Counted from the first letter of the stretch, positions 25,857-34,618 are shown. The stretch: DNA of 64,000 nucleotides from Halococcus qingdaonensis (GCF_024508235.1 NZ_CP101943.1:992001-1056000), one strand, 5' to 3'. A program made the numbers and translations. Notes: generated by a model from the sequence alone, not told the origin.

Positions 25857-26488
25857 GCGAACGTTCAGTATCACGACAGCAGCAGACCAAGCGGTGGTAC
25901 ACCGTCTTCGCGCCCGAGTCCTTCGACCGGGCCGAACTCGGTGAGACTCCCGCCGACGAACCGAACGCGGTGCTCGACCGCACCATCGAAACGACCCTCG
26001 GCGAGCTGACCGACGACGCCGGTGCGAACAACGTCAAGCTCACCTTCCGCATCACCGACGTCGGCAGCGATGCCGCCTACACCGAGTTCGAGAAACACGA
26101 GCTCACGCGCGATTACCTCGGCAGTCTGGTGCGCCGCGGTGCCTCGAAGGTCGAGGCCTACCTCACCGTGCGCACGAGCGACGACTATCGCGTGCGCATC
26201 CAACCTGTGGCCTTCACCACCAAGAAGGCCGACGACAGCCAGGAGAAGGCGATCCGCAAGGAGATGACCGAGCTCGTCGAGGAGGCCGCGAGCGAGCGTA
26301 CCTTCGAGGAGCTCACCGACAGCGTCACGCAGGGGCGACTGTCGAGCGCCATCTACGGCGAGGCGCGGACGATCTACCCGCTGCGCCGCGTCGAGATCGG
26401 CAAGCTCGCGCTCGATGCCCACCCCGACGAGGTCGCCGAAGAGGAAGCGACCGCCGTCGACGTCGACGAGAGCGACGTCGAGGTCTGA
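25853..26488 (+). CDS. rps3ae: 30S ribosomal protein S3Ae (eS1)
   Basis: A 211-residue archaeal/eukaryotic ribosomal protein of the small-subunit platform. Recognisable blocks are KRWYTVFAPESFDRAELGET, LGSLVRRGASKVEAYLTVRT and IYPLRRVEIGKLAL near the end, followed by an acidic tail. It overlaps pcc1 by 4 bases (ATGA) and closes the four-gene operon beginning with rps15. The upstream in-frame extension is not used since it lacks the family pattern. Confidence 0.97.
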   Translation: MSERSVSRQQQTKRWYTVFAPESFDRAELGETPADEPNAVLDRTIETTLGELTDDAGANNVKLTFRITDVGSDAAYTEFEKHELTRDYLGSLVRRGASKVEAYLTVRTSDDYRVRIQPVAFTTKKADDSQEKAIRKEMTELVEEAASERTFEELTDSVTQGRLSSAIYGEARTIYPLRRVEIGKLALDAHPDEVAEEEATAVDVDESDVEV

Positions 26489-26489
26489 G

Positions 26490-26906
26490 CTACTCGACGA
26501 CGGTAAATTTTCCGACCATTCCCGTCGGTTCGTGTGGGATGCAGAAGTAGTTGTACGTCCCGGCCACCTCGAAGGTGTGTTTGTACGTTTCACCGCTCGC
26601 GATACCGCCGCCACCGCCCGTGTTCCACGCTTCGCGGGCAGCCCCCTCGCCATCGAACCCGCCGGAAGCGAAGAACGTCGCCGCGTCGGGGATGCGTGAC
26701 TGGTAGGCAGTCACGGTGTGAGTCCGCGAGCCCGTGTTGTACCAGACGACCGGCTCGCCGACGCGTGGCTCGAAGTCGTCTTCGGGGAGGAAGTCGCTCG
26801 AACTCATCCCGATGTCGTAGTCGGGCTGCTCGCGTGAGGAGCCGATACAGCCGGTGAGACCGACGGCAACGCCCACGGACGCGGTGAGAAACGCGCGGCG
26901 GTTCAT
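26490..26906 (-). CDS. Halocyanin/plastocyanin-like blue copper lipoprotein
   Basis: A 138-residue exported cupredoxin. The N-terminus MNRRAFLTASVGVAVGLTG carries a twin-arginine signal leading to a lipobox cysteine (LTGC). Type 1 copper ligands can be placed: His in SRTHTVTAY, then Cys, His and Met in YFCIPHEPTGM. It probably shuttles electrons at the outer face of the membrane. A longer in-frame extension upstream is antisense to the next gene and rejected. It is convergent with rps3ae and its stop abuts the rps3ae stop. Confidence 0.92.
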   Translation of the reverse strand: MNRRAFLTASVGVAVGLTGCIGSSREQPDYDIGMSSSDFLPEDDFEPRVGEPVVWYNTGSRTHTVTAYQSRIPDAATFFASGGFDGEGAAREAWNTGGGGGIASGETYKHTFEVAGTYNYFCIPHEPTGMVGKFTVVE

Positions 26907-27006
26907 GGGTTCGACTTCGAGCGCCGGGGGTATAGGCTCCGCGATACCGGCCCGTCCGAAGCCGCGAGCAGAAACGCCTAAACCGCCCGTCGGCGATGGC
27001 GCTGAC

Positions 27007-27711
27007 ATGGCTACTCGGCCGCGGTTCGTCGCCGCCCTCAGCCTCGCCGACGGCGTCACGGCGGCGAACGCTGCCCTCGGTTTTCTCGCGGCCGCGCTGG
27101 CACCGTTCTCGCCCCCGCTGGCCGCTCGACTCGTCCTCCTGGCGGCGGTCGCCGACGGGCTCGACGGCGTACTCGCGACGCACGTCGGCAGCACACCCGT
27201 CGGCGAGTTTCTAGATTCGCTGGCCGACGTGGCCTCGTTCTGTGTCGCACCCGCGCTGCTGGTCTTCTCGACGATACGCCTCGAACGGGGAGCGATGCTG
27301 CCGGAGGGGTCGGGATGGCTGGCACTTGCCGTCGCGGCGCTGTTCGTCGTCAGCGGTGTCGTCAGGCTCGGGCTCTACACGGCCTACGACGTCGAGCGCG
27401 GGCGGACCGAGGGCGTCCAGACGACGCTCGCGGCGACGGTGTTGGCGGCGGGCTTGCTCGCCAGGATCGCGACGCCGGTGGTCCTCGTCGGCACGACGGC
27501 GATCTTCGCCGGGCTGATGGTCGCACCGATCGGCTATCCCGATCTCCACGTGCGCGACGCGCTCGTTATGGGCGTCGTGCAGGCGGGCGCGATCGTTGCG
27601 CCGACCGTTCTCTCTCGGGTCTTTCCGCGCCTCCTCCTCGTCTGCGCGCTCGCGTATCTCGTGCTCGGGCCGCGATTCTACCCGATTGGCGGCGAAGGGA
27701 AACGCACTTAG
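27007..27711 (+). CDS. CDP-alcohol phosphatidyltransferase (archaetidylserine/phosphatidylserine synthase-like)
   Basis: A 234-residue multi-span membrane enzyme of the CDP-alcohol phosphotransferase family, joining a CDP-activated lipid to an alcohol such as serine. The signature DGxxA...GxxxDxxxD appears as Asp53-Gly-Val-Leu-Ala57, Gly66, Asp70 and Asp74. Position 58, normally Arg after Ala, is Thr here. The length and the HVGSTPVGEFLDSLADVASF segment match archaeal PssA-type enzymes. No psd or other lipid gene is adjacent. The start ATG 27007 gives the usual short N-terminus. Confidence 0.87.
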   Translation: MATRPRFVAALSLADGVTAANAALGFLAAALAPFSPPLAARLVLLAAVADGLDGVLATHVGSTPVGEFLDSLADVASFCVAPALLVFSTIRLERGAMLPEGSGWLALAVAALFVVSGVVRLGLYTAYDVERGRTEGVQTTLAATVLAAGLLARIATPVVLVGTTAIFAGLMVAPIGYPDLHVRDALVMGVVQAGAIVAPTVLSRVFPRLLLVCALAYLVLGPRFYPIGGEGKRT

Positions 27712-27734
27712 GCGATTCGGGCGAACGCCGCAGC

Positions 27735-29051
27735 ATGAGCGACGGGGACGAGCCTGCGGACGACGGCGAGCAGCCGGCCGGCGAAGACGGCGAACTCGAG
27801 GCGCGGACGCCCGAGGCGCTCGACGAGCGCCTCGACGAGATCGAAGCTGAACTCGACGAGGCCGAGACCGAAGCCGACCTCGATAGCGTCGAAAACGATC
27901 TCGACGAGGTCGAAGAAGAGATCGAAGCGGCGGATCTCCCCGAACCCGACGAGGACGAGGAGGACGCCGACGACCCACGCGAGGAGCTCGAATCCCGCGT
28001 GACTGAGCTACGCGACGCGCTCAAAGAGCAGCGCGGGCCCTACGCCGAGGACGCGGTCGAGGAGATCGAGAGCGCGAAATCGACGCTCACCGAGACGCGC
28101 TGGACCGAACAGGGCGCGGACGAGATCGCCGACGCGGTGCACTCCTTCCTCGATGCCGTCGGCGAGACGCTCGACGAGGAGTTCACGGCCGCGAACGACG
28201 AACCCGAACAGCTTGCGGCGGCGCTCGACGACGTGATCGGGACGATCGAGAGCCGGGAGCTCGACCCCGACGACGATGCCGAAACCGTCGCCGAACTGAT
28301 CGAGGCTGCCGACGAGCTCACGACAGGGCTCGACGACGCCGAGGAGTGGGACGACCTCTCGGTGCGGGAGAAGCTCACCGTCGAGGGGTTCTACGACGTG
28401 CTCACACCGGAAACCAGGAAGGACTTCCCGCCGGAGTGGAACGCCATCAAGATCTACGAGGAGCAGGACGATCCCGATCCCATCCTGCGCGGGCTCGACA
28501 TGTTCGGTTCGGAGTTCATGGAAGAGCACTGTATCGAGTCGCTGAAGCGCATGGGCGCGCCCGAGGCCTACGATGTGATGGAAGAGCGCGCTCAGAAGCG
28601 CAACAAGCCGCCGATCGAGGTGCTCGGGAAGATCGGCGACGATCGCGCGCTCGACACCCTCCACGAGTACATCGAAGGCGAGAGCGATCCAGCACTCCAA
28701 AAGGTCACGATCAAGGCCATCGGTGAGATCGGTTCGACGGAATCGACACAGGCAGTCGCCGACCGTCTCGTGGCCGACAACGAGACCGTCCGCTCGAACG
28801 CGGCGCGCGCGCTCGGCCTCATCGGCGACACGCGCGCCATCGCGCCGCTCGCGGACGTGCTCTCCGACGATGACTCGAACTCAGTGCGCGCGAGCGCGGC
28901 ATGGGCGCTCAACCAGATCGGCACCGAGAACGCGCTTGACGCCGCCCGCGAGCACGCCGACGATCGCTCGTTCCTCGTCCAGAGCGAGGCCGAGAAGGCC
29001 GATCACGCATTGGCCGACGAGAACGGTGACGCCGCCGAGACGACCGCCTGA
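27735..29051 (+). CDS. HEAT-repeat protein with acidic coiled-coil N-terminus
   Basis: A 438-residue acidic protein. Residues 1-100 are Asp/Glu-rich with heptad-like EELDEAETEADLDSVENDL runs. Residues 100-270 are helical. Residues 270-420 contain five or so HEAT/PBS-lyase-type repeats (DPALQKVTIKAIGEIGSTES, SNAARALGLIGDTRAIAPLA, VRASAAWALNQIGTENAL). Such repeats mediate protein-protein contacts. No catalytic motif, signal or membrane segment. It follows the phosphatidyltransferase by 23 bases. Partner unknown. Confidence 0.85.
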   Translation: MSDGDEPADDGEQPAGEDGELEARTPEALDERLDEIEAELDEAETEADLDSVENDLDEVEEEIEAADLPEPDEDEEDADDPREELESRVTELRDALKEQRGPYAEDAVEEIESAKSTLTETRWTEQGADEIADAVHSFLDAVGETLDEEFTAANDEPEQLAAALDDVIGTIESRELDPDDDAETVAELIEAADELTTGLDDAEEWDDLSVREKLTVEGFYDVLTPETRKDFPPEWNAIKIYEEQDDPDPILRGLDMFGSEFMEEHCIESLKRMGAPEAYDVMEERAQKRNKPPIEVLGKIGDDRALDTLHEYIEGESDPALQKVTIKAIGEIGSTESTQAVADRLVADNETVRSNAARALGLIGDTRAIAPLADVLSDDDSNSVRASAAWALNQIGTENALDAAREHADDRSFLVQSEAEKADHALADENGDAAETTA

Positions 29052-29071
29052 AACGCGTTCCATCGAGACGA

Positions 29072-29083
29072 ACGTTTATATAC
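29072..29083 (+). promoter_or_regulatory. TATA box before PLD-like gene
   Basis: ACGTTTATATAC is centred about 27 bases before the GTG at 29106, supporting a leaderless transcript and this start. Confidence 0.6.
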
Positions 29084-29105
29084 TCGAACGTAACCATCGT
29101 GTCGT

Positions 29106-30734
29106 GTGTCCGTTCGTGCCGTCGTGCTCGCACTGGTTCTCGTCGTCGCCTCGTTGAGCGGATCGGTGCTGGCGGCCGACGACGAACCCGTCGCGGAACC
29201 CGACGGCCCACATATCGAGACGGTCTATCCGAACCCGCTCGCCGATGGCGATGCGGGCGAGTACGTCATTGTCGACGTTCCCGATCGGTCGAACCTCTCG
29301 GGCTGGACGATCGGCGATGACGAGACGACGATCGCGCTGCCGAACGAGACCGTCGAGGGGCGCGTTGCGGTGACGAACGATCCGAACGCGACGAACCTCT
29401 CTGCGACGACGGTGGTAGCGAACGATTCGTTGAGTCTCGCCAACGGCGGCGAGGAACTCGTTCTCGCCGACGGTGGGCACGTCGTCGACGAAACGACCTA
29501 CGAAGACGCACCCGACGCCGAGGTGTGGAACCGGACCGGTGACGGCTGGACGTGGGAACATCGCGGCGCGACGGAGTTCAAGGCGGTGCGATCCGATGCC
29601 TCGACGGCACGGGCGTTCGTCCTGCCCGACGCACCCGCGGTCCCGATCGACGTTCTCGATTCGGCGGAAGAACGCATCCTGCTCGCGGGCTACACCTTCG
29701 GCTCCGAGCGCGCCGCGCGTGCGCTCGAACGGGCCGCAGAGCGCGGCGTCGAAGTCCGGCTACTTGTCGACGACGCACCCGTGGGCGGTATCAGCGAGCG
29801 ACAGGGCAGAATACTCGACGAGCTCACGCGGGCGGGCATCCCGGTCGACGTCATCGGTGGCGACTGGGCACGATACGACTATCACCACCCGAAATACGCC
29901 GTCGTCGACGATCGCGCGCTCGTCATGACTGAGAACTGGAAACCGTCGGGGATCGGCGGGAAGTCGAGCCGTGGCTGGGGCGCAGTCGTCGAGGGTGACG
30001 TCGCCGAGCGACTCGCCGCGGTGTTCCACGCGGACGCGGACTGGCGCGACACCGCCCCGTGGAGCACGTTCCGTGCGAACCGCACGTTCGAGGACGACGA
30101 GGTAGCCAACGAGAGCTACCCGACGACCTTCGAGCCGGCGAACGTGAGCATCGAGAGCGCCCAACTGCTCGCCGCGCCCGACAACGCCGAACGCGCGCTC
30201 GTCGAGCGACTCGACCACGCCGACGAGTCGATCGACGTCGTGCAGGCTTCGATCGGCAGTCGACAACAGCCGTTCCTTCGGGCGGCGATCCGCGCGGCCG
30301 AACGTGGCGTCAGGGTGCGGATCCTGCTCGGCGGCGCGTGGTACTCCGAGGAGGACAACAGCGCCCTCGCCGAGTGGTTGAACGAGAAAGCCGCCACGGA
30401 GAATCTCTCGCTCGAAGCGAAGGTCGCCAAATCGGGATCGCGCTTCGAGAAGATCCACGCCAAGGGCGTGATCGTCGACGGCGAGGAGGTCGTGGTCGGC
30501 AGCATGAACTGGAACAACAACTCGGCCCGGGAGAACCGTGAGATCGCCCTCGTACTCGACGGCGAGGCGGCCGGTGATTACTACGGGAAAGTGTTCGAAG
30601 CCGACTGGAACGGCGGCGAGGAACGCAGCCTCGATACCGGGACCGAGACGCCGCTTCCCGTGGGTGTGATCGCGGCGGTGGTCGGCGTCGCGATGCTCGC
30701 TGTCGTCGTCGCTCGCCGCATCGAGTTCGAGTAG
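29106..30734 (+). CDS. Secreted/membrane-anchored phospholipase D-like protein with lamin-tail domain
   Basis: A 542-residue extracytoplasmic protein. The N-terminal signal peptide ends near VLAADD. A beta-rich lamin-tail-like domain (about residues 35-150; PNPLADGDAGEYVIVD, LSGWTIGDDE) precedes two PLD domains. Their active-site motifs are HHPKYAVVDDRAL (first) and HAKGVIVDGEEVVVGSMNWNN (second). The first has Asp of HxKxxxxD in place and the second is canonical. A C-terminal helix (VGVIAAVVGVAMLAVVVA) followed by RR anchors it. The substrate could be lipid or DNA and is unknown. Start is GTG. Confidence 0.88.
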   Translation: MSVRAVVLALVLVVASLSGSVLAADDEPVAEPDGPHIETVYPNPLADGDAGEYVIVDVPDRSNLSGWTIGDDETTIALPNETVEGRVAVTNDPNATNLSATTVVANDSLSLANGGEELVLADGGHVVDETTYEDAPDAEVWNRTGDGWTWEHRGATEFKAVRSDASTARAFVLPDAPAVPIDVLDSAEERILLAGYTFGSERAARALERAAERGVEVRLLVDDAPVGGISERQGRILDELTRAGIPVDVIGGDWARYDYHHPKYAVVDDRALVMTENWKPSGIGGKSSRGWGAVVEGDVAERLAAVFHADADWRDTAPWSTFRANRTFEDDEVANESYPTTFEPANVSIESAQLLAAPDNAERALVERLDHADESIDVVQASIGSRQQPFLRAAIRAAERGVRVRILLGGAWYSEEDNSALAEWLNEKAATENLSLEAKVAKSGSRFEKIHAKGVIVDGEEVVVGSMNWNNNSARENREIALVLDGEAAGDYYGKVFEADWNGGEERSLDTGTETPLPVGVIAAVVGVAMLAVVVARRIEFE

Positions 30735-30763
30735 ACCAGTACTTCGTCAGGTCGGCCTGCCGT

Positions 30764-30913
30764 TCAGTCCAGCTCCGCTATCGCGTCGTCGATGTCGAAC
30801 GCCTCGGTGTGTTCGGAGCCTTCCTCACCCCGATCGACCCCCTCCTGATCCTCGTCGATCTCGACTTCCGGGCCCTCCTCTTCGGTGAACTCGGTATGAA
30901 CGCCCCAGGGCAT
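30764..30913 (-). CDS. Tiny highly acidic protein
   Basis: A 49-residue frame, MPWGVHTEFTEEEGPEVEID to the terminal DIDDAIAELD, with about 40 percent Asp/Glu, typical of haloarchaeal coding DNA. Its ATG overlaps the stop of an even smaller upstream frame (30913-30981), suggesting coupling or a single gene broken by a shift. No known family. Confidence 0.5.
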   Translation of the reverse strand: MPWGVHTEFTEEEGPEVEIDEDQEGVDRGEEGSEHTEAFDIDDAIAELD

Positions 30914-30981
30914 CAGGACCACCCGTTCAGAACGCGTTCGATCGCTCGATTCGTCTCGATAGTGGGTCGTTCGGTACTCAT
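30913..30981 (-). CDS. 22-residue leader-like frame
   Basis: ATG-initiated MSTERPTIETNRAIERVLNG-W-S followed by TGA that overlaps the next ATG (TGATG). It could be a leader peptide controlling translation of the downstream acidic protein, or the detached N-terminus of one gene. Confidence 0.35.
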   Translation of the reverse strand: MSTERPTIETNRAIERVLNGWS

Positions 30982-31058
30982 GATGGAATTCGAAATAGGC
31001 GTCACACGTGTTTAGGTCCGTCGGCCGGTGGGGGTCTGCTCGGGTTTCGTCGAGTCTC

Positions 31059-32951
31059 TCAATCCTCGAAGCCGGCGACGGAGGCGCTGCCGAGCTCTTC
31101 GTCGATCTCCGCCGCGCCCATCTTCGTTTCGAGCGCGTCCAGGACGGCCTCGCGCATTCCCTTGACGAACTTTATCGAGCCGACGACGAGGTGGCCGCCA
31201 CCGCTGACGCCGCCGTCGGTTTCGTCTTCGAGCTCCTCGACCATATGCGGGATGTCGAGGCGCACGCCGTCCGAACGGAGCACGGCGAAATCGGGGCCGT
31301 AGCCGACCGTGACGACGGGGCCATCGCTGTCGGCCACCTTGCGGTCGTGGATCGCGCCCGTGGTCTTGCCGGGGGCCGGATACGTGAACCGGTGGGCGTG
31401 GCGTTCGACGTCGATCCGGTAGAGGTCGGCACCGTTGTCCAGGGTCGCGCTCTCGACGTGTGGCATGGCGGCGTCGAGCTGTTCGTCGGTGTCGCGTGCG
31501 GCCCGCTCGGCGAAGAACTCGACGAGGTCGTCGTGTCGGGAGTCGTCGGCGGCATCGACGCCGAGTACGTCCGTGAGAAGTGATTCGCCCGCGCTGTAGC
31601 GCAGCCAGTGGGCCGCGTAATCGAGCGCGTCGCCGATCGCTTGGAGATCGTCCTCGTCGTAGCCAGCCTCGCGCGCGAGAGCGAGATAGTCGGCCATCGC
31701 GTCGGCCTCCGAGCGATCGGTGAGACCGGCGACCGCCGGCACGTGCGTGAGTTCGTCGGTGATCTCGGGGTGGATCATGCGCGCGAGCTCGACACAGAGC
31801 ATCCCGGTCGTCACTCGATAGTCCTCACCGTGGAGGTAGGGGTTGACGTGTTCGGCGAGCAGCCCGTCGACCGCGTCGGGATCGGGGTGGTGGTGGTCGA
31901 CGGCGACGATGGGGATGTCGTACTGGGCGAGCGCCTCGTAGGCCGGGACGTCCTCCTCGGTCGACCCGTTGTCGAGCATCACGAGCAGCGGGAGCTGCTG
32001 GCCGTGGCGCTCGCGATCACCGAGCGCGAAGTTCAAATCGCGGGTGACGTCCTCCATCTCGTAGTAGGGAGCCTTGCTCGGCAATCGTTTGAGCAGATGG
32101 CGCGCTGCCGAAGGGTCGCCGTGGACCTCCTCGATGAACCGTTCGAGCGCGAGCGCTACGGGGATCGAGGCACACATCCCGTCGCCGTCGGCGTGATGGC
32201 GGATGCGGATCGGCCGGTTCTCCAGCACGGCACGGCGCAGTCGCGTCGCCACGGCTTCGAGATCGTCCTGCATCGGTTCGAGCGCCGACCAGTCGACGAG
32301 CGGTTCGACGTCGTGGGGCGTCGCCTGCTCTTCGAGCGCGCTGTCGAGACGCTCGCGGATCTCGTCGCTCTCGTCGACGGCGTCGAGCGATTCGACCTCT
32401 AGCTGGAGTGCGCCCTCGCGGCGCTCGACCCGACCGGTGACTCTGACGATATCGCCGAGTTCGAATCCGGGGTAGGCACGGACGCCGGCCGCCTCGAAGG
32501 CCGCACACGGCACGATCCCGACGCCGTCGCGCAGCGTGAACACGGTCGGTCCGCCGGTCTGTTTGATCTGGACGAGTTCGCCCTCGACGGTGATCGACTC
32601 GCCGACCCGTTCGGCGAGGTCGTCGGTCGCCGTAATGTCGGGCTCGTGGCCGACCTGGACCGTCTCGCGATCCGCGGCATCGATCGATTCGAATCCGAGA
32701 TCGCCGTTTTCCCTGACGTCGACGAGGCGCACGGTGAGCTCGTCGCCGACGTCGTAGCTCCCGTCGAGGTTCGATTCGTGGACGAGACCGGAGACCGATG
32801 CAGAGAGATCGACGAAGACACCGTATTCGACGACGCCGTTGACCGTCGCCCGGTAGCACGCACCCTCCTCGACGTCCTCGATCGTACAGTCGGCAGCGAG
32901 ATCGTACACGGGGTCGTCCCCGGTCGCCTCAGAGCGCGATGGCGTAGACAT
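31059..32951 (-). CDS. DHH/DHHA1 phosphoesterase with S1 and OB domains (archaeal RecJ-like)
   Basis: A 630-residue nuclease-like protein. Residues 26-90 form an S1 RNA-binding domain (VNGVVEYGVFVDLSASVSGL). Residues 117-190 form an OB fold (ITVEGELVQIKQTGGPTVF). From residue 250 comes an intact DHH domain with motif HHADGDGM and the later VAVDHHHPDPD. The C-terminus has the DHHA1 glycine motif in GGVSGGGHLVVGS. Unlike the RecJ-like protein at 24490-25599, the catalytic residues are present. Archaeal members act on single-stranded DNA or RNA; the substrate here is not known. Start ATG 32951 avoids an extension into the divergent promoter. Confidence 0.9.
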   Translation of the reverse strand: MSTPSRSEATGDDPVYDLAADCTIEDVEEGACYRATVNGVVEYGVFVDLSASVSGLVHESNLDGSYDVGDELTVRLVDVRENGDLGFESIDAADRETVQVGHEPDITATDDLAERVGESITVEGELVQIKQTGGPTVFTLRDGVGIVPCAAFEAAGVRAYPGFELGDIVRVTGRVERREGALQLEVESLDAVDESDEIRERLDSALEEQATPHDVEPLVDWSALEPMQDDLEAVATRLRRAVLENRPIRIRHHADGDGMCASIPVALALERFIEEVHGDPSAARHLLKRLPSKAPYYEMEDVTRDLNFALGDRERHGQQLPLLVMLDNGSTEEDVPAYEALAQYDIPIVAVDHHHPDPDAVDGLLAEHVNPYLHGEDYRVTTGMLCVELARMIHPEITDELTHVPAVAGLTDRSEADAMADYLALAREAGYDEDDLQAIGDALDYAAHWLRYSAGESLLTDVLGVDAADDSRHDDLVEFFAERAARDTDEQLDAAMPHVESATLDNGADLYRIDVERHAHRFTYPAPGKTTGAIHDRKVADSDGPVVTVGYGPDFAVLRSDGVRLDIPHMVEELEDETDGGVSGGGHLVVGSIKFVKGMREAVLDALETKMGAAEIDEELGSASVAGFED

Positions 32952-33049
32952 TCTTGACAGTCGTTCGCCGCGACCGACTTTAACGCTTGGCAAACACAGT
33001 GGTCGGCGCTCCGGAACGCTTAGATGGACGCCGAGCGACGTGTCCCCAT

Positions 33050-33544
33050 ATGGGGCTGTTCCGGTCACGTGAGCTACTCGGCATCGCTGCCGACACCCTC
33101 GAGTTCGCTCGCTCGGCGGCCGCCGAGACCCATCCGGACGAGTATATGGGTCTTCTGCGAAGCCAACCGGCTGACGAACTTGACCCCGAACCCGAACTCG
33201 ACGACGCCGGCAGCGTGATCACCGACGTGCTCGTCATCCCCGCGACGGAGTCGAACCCGGTCAGCGCTACGGTGAAGACGAGCCTCGTCCCCAACGACAT
33301 GCGCGCCGCCGGATCGATCCACTCCCATCCCAACGGCGTGCTCCGACCGAGCGCCGAGGACCGCGCCACGTTCGGCAAGGGTGACGCACACATCATTCTC
33401 GGCGCACCCTACGGGTCCGACGACTGGCGCGCGTTCGACCGCGAGGGCGACGAACGCGATCTCGCCGTGCTCGACGTTTCGCTGCCCGATCCCGAGGAGT
33501 TCTTCGATTTCACACAGGCCGACATCGACGAGGAGCTCCGATGA
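33050..33544 (+). CDS. JAMM/MPN+ metalloprotease (desampylase-like, HvJAMM1 type)
   Basis: A 164-residue zinc isopeptidase of the JAB1/MPN+ family. The catalytic set is visible: Glu31 (in DEYMGLL), His91 and His93 in HSHP, Ser101 and Asp104 in SAED. The close haloarchaeal relative HvJAMM1 removes ubiquitin-like SAMP proteins from targets, so desampylation is the likely role. Length is standard for the single-domain enzyme. The gene overlaps ribL by 4 bases. The ATG 33050 start gives MGLFRSREL; upstream extension is not conserved-looking. Confidence 0.9.
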   Translation: MGLFRSRELLGIAADTLEFARSAAAETHPDEYMGLLRSQPADELDPEPELDDAGSVITDVLVIPATESNPVSATVKTSLVPNDMRAAGSIHSHPNGVLRPSAEDRATFGKGDAHIILGAPYGSDDWRAFDREGDERDLAVLDVSLPDPEEFFDFTQADIDEELR

Positions 33545-33981
33545 GCGACGACGCCACGACGGTCATCGCACAGGGTACCTTCGACATTCTCCATCCGGGC
33601 CACCTCCACTATCTCCGCGAGGCGGCAGCGATGGGCGACGTCCTGCACGTGATCATTGCCCGCCGTGAAAACGTCACCCACAAGCAACAACCCGTGCTCG
33701 CCGATCGCCAGCGCCGGAACATGATCGCTGCACTCGATCCCGTCGACAGCGCACTGCTCGGCGACAGGGAAGACATCTTCGTCCCGATCGAACGCATCGA
33801 TCCCGACGTCATCGTACTCGGCCACGACCAACACCACGACGAAGCGGGCATCGAACACGCGCTGACCGAACGCGACATCGACTGCACGGTCGCGCGTGCC
33901 TCCGGCCGCGAGCCCGAATTCGACGACGAGCTGCTCTCGACCGGACGGATCATCGAGCGCATCTGCGAACAGCGCTGCTGA
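33541..33981 (+). CDS. ribL: Archaeal FAD synthase RibL (cytidylyltransferase-like)
   Basis: A 146-residue nucleotidyltransferase of the TagD/RibL family that makes FAD from FMN and ATP. The nucleotide-binding [13 protein letters not shown] carries HxGH. Later conserved parts are [12 protein letters not shown] and [13 protein letters not shown]. Two Cys near the C-terminus (DCTVARASG and ICEQRC) recall the conserved C-terminal cysteines of the archaeal enzyme. It overlaps the JAMM gene (ATGA). The two genes have no obvious shared pathway. Confidence 0.9.
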   Translation: MSDDATTVIAQGTFDILHPGHLHYLREAAAMGDVLHVIIARRENVTHKQQPVLADRQRRNMIAALDPVDSALLGDREDIFVPIERIDPDVIVLGHDQHHDEAGIEHALTERDIDCTVARASGREPEFDDELLSTGRIIERICEQRC

Positions 33982-34004
33982 CCGTCCGACACCCGTCTGA
34001 CTGA

Positions 34005-34013
34005 GGCTTTTAT
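34005..34013 (+). promoter_or_regulatory. TATA box for the 34037 gene
   Basis: GGCTTTTAT is centred about 27 bases before the ATG at 34037, consistent with leaderless transcription. Confidence 0.5.
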
Positions 34014-34036
34014 TGTCGCAGACAGCTACTGAGAGT

Positions 34037-34333
34037 ATGTCAACCACCCATGCGGCGAACGCGCGTGCGGTCGTCGAGTCGCTCTCCTATCGGGACGCTC
34101 CGCTCGATCGGACGCCGGCGCGCGACGACGCCGTCCTCGCCGCCTACAAGTATCTCATCACCCACCGATCGCTCTCGCGGCTCGGCCTCGTGGCGAACGT
34201 CCATCCGCGCCGGGACGCCGGACTCGACTCACGGGAGTGGTACGAACTGCTGGTCTCGCCGTTGCTCCGCGAACTCCCCGGTGTGTCGCCGCCCGGACCG
34301 GGCACGGCGACGTGGCGGTACGTGCCTGAATGA
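34037..34333 (+). CDS. Conserved haloarchaeal hypothetical protein
   Basis: A 98-residue soluble protein with two clusters: a helical N-terminal half (ANARAVVESLSYRDAPLDRTP) and a C-terminal part with REWYELLVSPLLRELPGVSPPG and final TWRYVPE. No Cys, no signal. It is the last ordinary gene before the mobile-element region. I do not recognise the family. An upstream in-frame ATG eight codons earlier is less well placed relative to the TATA box. Confidence 0.65.
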   Translation: MSTTHAANARAVVESLSYRDAPLDRTPARDDAVLAAYKYLITHRSLSRLGLVANVHPRRDAGLDSREWYELLVSPLLRELPGVSPPGPGTATWRYVPE

Positions 34334-34408
34334 GTAGCGGCGACGAGGCGATCGCTATGATACGTAGTGGAAACGACCAGACGCTTTTCTCCACCACTAC
34401 TTCTGGGT

Positions 34409-34520
34409 ATGAGCACCGATCAGCGTCGAACCCCACTCACCGACGAAGACGAATTTTGCTCAAGGACAGGAGTATCGGTACATGCGGGATCACTCGGGAG
34501 CGGAAGACAGTACGCAATAG
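34409..34520 (+). pseudogene. Frameshifted tiny gene (about 36 residues before damage)
   Basis: ATG at 34409 opens MSTDQRRTPLTDEDEF. One extra T in a TTTT run (about 34454-34457) then moves translation out of a coherent second half, AQGQEYRYMRDHSGAEDSTQ ending at TAG 34520. Both halves have host-like composition, and deleting a single T joins them. This is my reconstruction; no homologue is recognised. Confidence 0.4.
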
Positions 34521-34618
34521 CGGGCACGGCTAGGGCTGGTGTATCGCGCTGAACACGAAGATGTGGAACGGTTTTTTATTGATCGTGTGCCGCCTATTGA
34601 CTTTACCCTATCTGAAGA
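34521..34618. other. Short gap with possible gene remnant
   Basis: The plus strand encodes LVYRAEHEDVERFFIDRV in one frame (about 34538-34591), which reads like the end of a normal haloarchaeal protein but has no start. A T-run at 34572-34577 follows. It may be the scar of an earlier rearrangement at the edge of the accessory region. Confidence 0.3.
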
